NCBI GenBank assembly: GCA_958299035.1 | Contig: CATQJL010000112.1 | Location: 41,110,833 to 41,174,832 of the forward strand | Length of the DNA: 64,000 nucleotides | DNA from: Cylicocyclus nassatus | Taxonomy: Eukaryota; Nematoda; Chromadorea; Rhabditida; Strongylidae | Reading direction: 5' to 3' | Made by a program: the position numbers and the translations under genes | In this document: piece after piece, positions 59,901-64,000 of the stretch | How positions within the stretch are numbered: the stretch's first letter is position 1 | Layout: every line of letters starts with the position of its first letter | Notes under the pieces: model-generated | What the model was told of the DNA's origin: nothing | Seen by the model: only the letters and a program-made list of their open reading frames with translations | Database searches by the model: none

Positions 59901-62900
59901 AAATCGGTGCTATCAATTTGGACCAAGTCCTCTTCCATCGCTTCTACCCATTCCATAACTGCTTCAAAACCTTCATGGAAACGTTCAGAAAGCGGAATTG
60001 CCTTTGCTAGTAATGCTAGCTTCTCGTCAGCTACTTGCATTATGTCAGCATATCTGTAAGAAAACGAATGCGATACCCAGAGTGATATATGCGCAAACGG
60101 ATGATGACTGACAGACTGATTTTGAAGACGCTTGGAAAGTTCATACCTTTTCTTTACTTGCTCTACACGATACTGCAATGCTATAGCTTCATCACCGGAA
60201 GCCTGCATGCATAACTGTCGACCAACTCCGAGGACCGCTGAGATTTGCTCATCTCGTTCAGTAACAGCAGTGACGAGATCCTTAGAGAGAAAAAAGTGAG
60301 ACAAACTCCTGGGATACACAGCGACGCTCACCCCCACTATGTTGCTCTGCTCATTCAAATCATCAGGTGCAATTGCTATTTCGCTGATTGTCTCCATTCT
60401 TTGTTCCATTTCAGTAAGCCATGATTCCAGCCCATCGACATCCTGAAAAACAAGCGCAGACTTAAGAATAAGAAAACGGAAATGTAAGGTGTTTGGAGAG
60501 TGCTGACCGCGAACAAATCATTGACGGTGAGAGCCATTTCATTCAGAAGATCCTTGGTGAGTCTCACACGATGCGCAAGATTCTCGTATCGGCTAGCGAT
60601 TTGGTTCGCTTGTGCTTCAAGGCTGTTCGCGTCTTCGACACTAACCACAGCGCAAAGCATGGGTACGATCTGGAGCCAGCAACATCTTGGTCACACAGCA
60701 CAAATGTTAGCTTCAAGAGAATATAAGAGGCTTAGAAAAAATTGTAACAAAATCAGCCCAAGGAGTGCGCCATTCCGTGAAACGGAAATCCTGCGGAAGC
60801 GTAGATGCAGTGGAAGAAAAATTATGCCTTGCACTATGCACTATATGCACTTACAGCAAGAACTCTATCGACTTCTTCGCCTTTCTGATAGACTTCTAAA
60901 TCGAGATCGCGCTGTTCTCGCAACTGCTCTTCCATCTTTTCCACATTTGCCGGAATTTTCCCCAGTGCATTCAGACGTTTCTCCGCCTGAACAAGTGAGT
61001 TGATAAGATGTATAAGTGGGACCTAGCTTGAAAAAAAACAGTAAGCTTATAAATCTGGAAGGGACTTCAGTAAGTAGTAAAATATCAGAAACTGTTCAAT
61101 GACTACTGTACCAATATCTTTCTTGCGTTTTGATCCAATATGTAACCCTTGAAGTTTCCCACCTTAGAAAAACAAGGTATAAGAGAGACAGCAGTTGGTT
61201 AGTTTACTTCATTAATTGCACTAATTCTCTTATTGTACCGCAGCTGAGAGTGTGAAATGCGAAATCAAGTCATCAGTCGGTTCTACGCAGTGATCAGAAA
61301 GTTACGGCACAGTTTGCCGATCAAGAACAAAAACCACTATCACCATGTGCGTTTGAAAACTCTTTACATCGCTAGGTAAAAATTTGGGAATCTGAAAAAG
61401 TTTGGTTCAAAGATTCAAACGTTTTATGCGCGGAAGCTCTATTTTGTTTAAAGAGGGCAAAAAAGTGCGATTTTTGCAAACTTTAAAATTCATAAAGCCT
61501 GAATTCGGTAACGGAGGAAAACTGACGTAAGTTGCACACGGACACAATGCAAGAAGCTCTATCGGTTAGTAAACAGAAAGCGGCTAATTCGCAAAGATTA
61601 ATAATACGCTATCAACTCGAAAATGCACAAGACTCTATCATTAGTTCTATAGAGGTGCTGGTACCATCAAGCTAGTCATGGGTTTGGGTTTCTTCACCTT
61701 ACAGCACTGCTTTTGGAGGCCTTGTAGTACTGCGCAGTTTACTCAAAGTTTACAAAGTGTTAGTCATAAAAATCATAGATATAAATAGCTTACGCTTCGC
61801 TTGCGAAGAGAACATTCCTTTAAAAATAGTGGCTCAGGAAAATTGCGACTGCGAGCTTTCCACACCTCCATGGCCTTCTGTATGCGCTCAGTCCAGTGCT
61901 GTGTTTGAAACGTCAAAAAGGTGCTTTTTATGGCGTTTTCCTACCATGGAGATAGCTAGAGTGGATGGGCGAGGGATTCCGCCAACATCGCAGTTGGCTG
62001 CGAGCCGATCAGCCAATTACCGCCAAAATGGGTGGAATTACAGTCTCCTGCAAGCAGTCGCTGTTTATGGCGGGAATCCCTCGCCCATCTCCTCCGGCTA
62101 TCTCCACGATAATAAAACAAAGCACTTGTATGACTTTTCGAGTACACAATGGACTCGGCACGTCTAGAAGGCCATGTAGGTGTGGAAGGCTCGCAGTTCC
62201 CAATTTTCCCGGTATTTTACTTCAGCTAAGTGAAGTGCCTTTAACATTTTCCAAATGAAAGAACTGCACTTCTCCTCTATGTTGCCCAAACTGCTTTTCA
62301 AAATTCGACAATGAAAATGTTCCATATTTTCTTCTCAAAATTCTCTTTTATTTGGAAGTAGTATTTATAAACAAGACTTACTTCACACACTTTCTCGGTA
62401 TTTTACTTCAGCTAAGTGACTGTTTAGTGCCGACTCAAACCCTTTCTTACAGATGTCCACCCTTCCAAGTCAGTGGTTTACTGACTCCAAAATATTAGCA
62501 ACAACCGACCTGGTGTAGCCATGCTTCTAGGGGCACAATTCCCTCTGAAAGGCGTTCTGCCAAGTCAACTGCTTCCATGAGACGATGTTGACGATCGTGT
62601 GCGGCGTCAACGAGATCATTATACCTGCAAAAAGATGAAATGCAGCAGATTTATTTCGACAGAAAAAAAGAGCAGGCATGCCTCTTTTGTATTTCCTCAT
62701 CACGTTGTTTTAACGACTTCACTTCTTCTTCAACAGTGGTCATAGAGATCAATTTTGCAATCAAAGTGGAGAAGCCTTTCACACTAAAATAGGATGTTAT
62801 TGCGGAGACTACATCTATAGTCCTCTTCTGACCTCAAGTCCTTGTCTTCAATATGCTTCATGAGAACATCATAGGCATGCATCTGGGCCTTGGCTACCTT

Positions 62901-64000
62901 ACAACCAAACTTATTAGTAATTACAGGTGAAATGATAAGACCAGGTTACCTTAGCATCAGCGGCGGGAGGTTTCTGATTCTCCATCATCTCTTCTGTTTC
63001 TTCCAGCCAATTCAGAAGTCCTTTGTAGGCATCCTCATAGCTGAAAAGGTAATTCTATACAATATGAATTTTCAATGAGCGTTTGCCTACCGTCCAAGCT
63101 GTTGCACAGCCGCATCCACCTCTCTTTCTTTCGAAGCGAGAGAAGTAGAGACTTCCGACCATTTGTCACAAACGTTTTGCAAGGTTTTATCCTGAGACGA
63201 AAACATGCACTCTTTACTTCAAAAATAAAATAAATGGGAACAAACCAAGTCTGTAGTATCAGTTTCAGTCCCAGCTGTGCGGATGAGTAACTTGCAATCA
63301 GAAACGAAGTCGTCCACCTGGATCGCACAGTCAAGGTGATGAAACTACTCCAGATCCAAAAAACAGCGCTTACTCGTTTCCCAGTATTCTTCAGAGATTC
63401 CTTCAGCGCTTTCAAATTCTCTGCTTGCGTTCCAGGTTCACCAACCTTGAGTGCGGATGACAGAAGCTCTGACTCACAAGCGGCATCAAGTTCTCGCATA
63501 ATTTCAGCAGCATTCCTATGATGAGATCATGGAAAAGCTAAATGAGAAATAAAAAGATCAAAACATACTTCTGAACACCTTCCAATTCTACGGCAGTCTG
63601 GTCGATCTTCTTTGCTCTTTCTGTCAATTTCTTCTTAGCCTTTGTGATGAGCTAAACATGGTCAGAAATGATTCCGAGATTGTTTCTTCATGACAATAAT
63701 TTGTAAAAGAAAAACGAATTAGCGCAGCATACTCAAAGAAAATTTTTTTAAGTAATCAAGACGTCTTTTTCTTTATCTGATGTATAATTTAACAGACAGA
63801 ACTGCTCCATCTGCCCGAACATACCTTTGCAGCATCGCTAGCTGTAGCGCGATTAGCAGCCCATTGCGTTTGGTTAACGCTGCCATTTGATAAAGCATCA
63901 TCCCAAGCGCTCATAACTTTCTCCATATCCGCTTCCATGGTATCGAGCTGTCCCTCTAATGCGAACACCTGTTTCCGTTGAGCATCAAGTTCACCGGTGC
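47308..64000 (-). CDS. vab-10: spectraplakin (VAB-10/MACF/dystonin family), 3' part
   Basis: A giant cytoskeletal cross-linker: in this family an N-terminal calponin-homology pair binds actin, spectrin repeats form a rod, and C-terminal EF-hands plus GAS2 bind microtubules. The window holds about 49 minus-strand exons. They encode only spectrin repeats, then EF-hand 1, EF-hand 2, the GAS2 domain and a Ser/Arg-rich tail, ending at TGA 47308-47310. Introns are mostly 45-60 nt, with long ones at 48528-48906, 51482-51963, 52099-52766, 53130-56954 and 60987-62509. I checked codon phase across the junctions from the last spectrin exon to the stop, and it is consistent. The 5' end, actin-binding domain and any plakin region lie beyond 64000. 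The order spectrin-EF-EF-GAS2 is specific to spectraplakins, and nematodes are known for one such gene, vab-10. Exact ends of some exons are estimates. Confidence 0.88.
47975..48279 (-). CDS. vab-10: spectraplakin exons, GAS2 domain
   Basis: Two exons, 48160-48279 and 47975-48098. The first ends [20 protein letters not shown] and the second starts [20 protein letters not shown], then [18 protein letters not shown]. This matches the GAS2 (GAR) microtubule-binding domain: the Cys pair, the YRFGD turn, the VRILRS strand and the GGGW...LDEFL motif are all present. The intron between them is in phase 0. The domain appears complete. Confidence 0.92.
48418..48527 (-). CDS. vab-10: spectraplakin exon, EF-hand 2
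   Basis: Reads [20 protein letters not shown]. The loop [12 protein letters not shown] lacks one residue of the canonical DxNxDG pattern, so calcium binding may be altered. The donor is GTAGGT after LRFDRS. Confidence 0.88.
48907..48997 (-). CDS. vab-10: spectraplakin exon, EF-hand 1
   Basis: Opens after CTACTTTTTAG and reads [18 protein letters not shown], then [12 protein letters not shown]. The loop D-R-S-H-T-G-S-V is EF-hand-like, but position 12 is Asp where Glu is usual. It ends in phase 1 at GTGAGT and joins the next exon to give [11 protein letters not shown]. Confidence 0.88.
49053..53129 (-). CDS. vab-10: spectraplakin exons, last spectrin repeats
   Basis: Exons in transcript order: 52988-53129, 52767-52922, 51964-52098, 51359-51481, 51236-51311, 51013-51160, 50803-50955, 50643-50787, 50498-50569, 50200-50400, 49938-50144, 49831-49881, 49649-49780, 49431-49592, 49281-49381, 49053-49227. 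All have GT donors and YAG acceptors. The final repeat reads [13 protein letters not shown] and ends [16 protein letters not shown], then joins in phase 0 to EF-hand 1. Several exons lack an internal ATG and would be missed by a start-codon ORF search. Confidence 0.82.
53130..56954 (-). other. large spectraplakin intron (3.8 kb)
   Basis: No exon of the rod is evident between 52988-53129 and 56955-57139. It holds a fold-back element at 55962-56256, a GC-rich hairpin at about 55629 and a C run at about 56879-56891. Alternative exons cannot be excluded. Confidence 0.6.
55962..56256. repeat. fold-back (palindromic) element in intron
   Basis: Inverted arms centred near 56109. The outer pair is GGGACGTTGTCAG (55962-55974) with its inverse at 56244-56256. 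The inner pair is CAGAGCCAAATGCCCC (56054-56069) with its inverse at 56149-56164. The arms between them are weakly similar. A third GACAACGTCCC occurs at 56553-56563, so the family may extend to the right. Confidence 0.65.
56955..64000 (-). CDS. vab-10: spectraplakin exons, upstream spectrin-repeat rod
   Basis: Exons in transcript order (higher to lower): 63825-64000 (cut by the window), 63569-63651, 63374-63515, 63246-63317, 63091-63191, 62950-63040, 62833-62897, 62682-62783, 62510-62624, 60855-60986, 60508-60669, 60332-60442, 60147-60280, 59885-60053, 59453-59617, 59200-59400, 59028-59150, 58795-58983, 58609-58746, 58258-58538, 58045-58202, 57858-57998, 57689-57807, 57381-57630, 57190-57327, 56955-57139. 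They read as helical, heptad-rich sequence with the Trp-centred spectrin pattern ([22 protein letters not shown]-like, [10 protein letters not shown]). 57381-57630 may contain one in-frame 54-nt intron (GTAGTG...ATCCAAG). The 60669 acceptor is the least certain. Confidence 0.8.
61823..62218. repeat. long fold-back element in intron
   Basis: Two arms of about 150-160 bp in inverse orientation surround a short centre near 62025. Strong matches are ATGGGCGAGGGATTCC (left arm, about 61965) with GGAATCCCTCGCCCAT (right arm), and ACTGCGAG...CCACACCT near 61848 with its inverse ending at 62197. No coding capacity is seen, which fits a MITE-like or fold-back transposon. Confidence 0.7.
62396..62419. 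repeat. 24-bp direct repeat of the fold-back border
   Basis: Exact repeat of 62210-62233, beginning CGGTATTTTACTTCAGC. It includes a near-palindrome ACTTCAGCTAAGTGA. It may be a solo end of the same element family. Confidence 0.55.

Larger units (their letters stand above)
60987..62509 (-). other. large spectraplakin intron (1.5 kb)
   Basis: No spectrin coding sequence found. It contains the fold-back element at 61823-62218 and a 24-bp direct repeat (62210-62233 and 62396-62419). Confidence 0.6.

Noticed and set aside
61757..62258. Plus-strand frames of 136 and 97 codons
   Set aside because: They read through the arms of the fold-back element and mirror each other in antisense, so they are by-products of the palindrome.

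Overview
The window is nuclear DNA from a eukaryote, most likely a nematode. The evidence is the many short introns (about 45-60 nt) with TTTTCAG/TTTTTAG-type acceptors, eukaryotic tRNA genes with Pol III T-run terminators, a Mutator-like (MULE) DNA transposon, and a vab-10-like spectraplakin gene. I cannot name the species.

Region 1 (1-36019) is one giant tandem array broken by two transposon copies. The unit is normally 469 bp. It carries one tRNA-Asp(GTC) gene on the + strand and one tRNA-Glu(CTC) gene on the - strand. Pairs diverge across a 165-bp spacer and converge across a 160-bp spacer. I count 55 full-length tRNA-Asp genes and 63 tRNA-Glu copies (61 full length). There are also five tRNA-Asp copies cut by a shared 26-bp deletion (443-bp units) and several fragments at transposon and array edges. 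Units are nearly identical, and shared rare variants show duplication in blocks. Two units contain an exact 26-nt SMART-type PCR adapter that replaces genomic sequence base for base. This is a library or assembly artefact.

Transposons: copies of a 3.3-kb MULE lie at 17209-20501 and 22381-25666. Each has about 270-bp inverted termini and sits in the A-box region of a tRNA-Asp gene with the same 9-bp target duplication. The second copy therefore arose by segmental duplication (about 5.17 kb) of an already interrupted array, not by a second insertion. Both copies encode a minus-strand DDE transposase with introns. Both carry a frameshift upstream of the catalytic domain, and copy 2 has a further 8-bp frameshifting deletion.

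Region 2 (36020-47307) starts where the array stops inside a tRNA-Asp gene. It is mostly unassignable DNA, with small repeats (MITE-like elements, a GC-rich dispersed repeat, a possible tRNA-derived SINE head) and a few possible exons of unrecognised minus-strand genes.

Region 3 (47308-64000) is the 3' part of a large minus-strand spectraplakin gene. I traced about 49 exons. From the right edge leftwards they encode a long spectrin-repeat rod, two EF-hands, a GAS2 microtubule-binding domain and a Ser/Arg-rich tail ending at a TGA at 47308-47310. The 5' part lies beyond the window. Two large introns hold fold-back (palindromic) elements.

The tRNA array and the spectraplakin have no evident functional link; they are neighbours.
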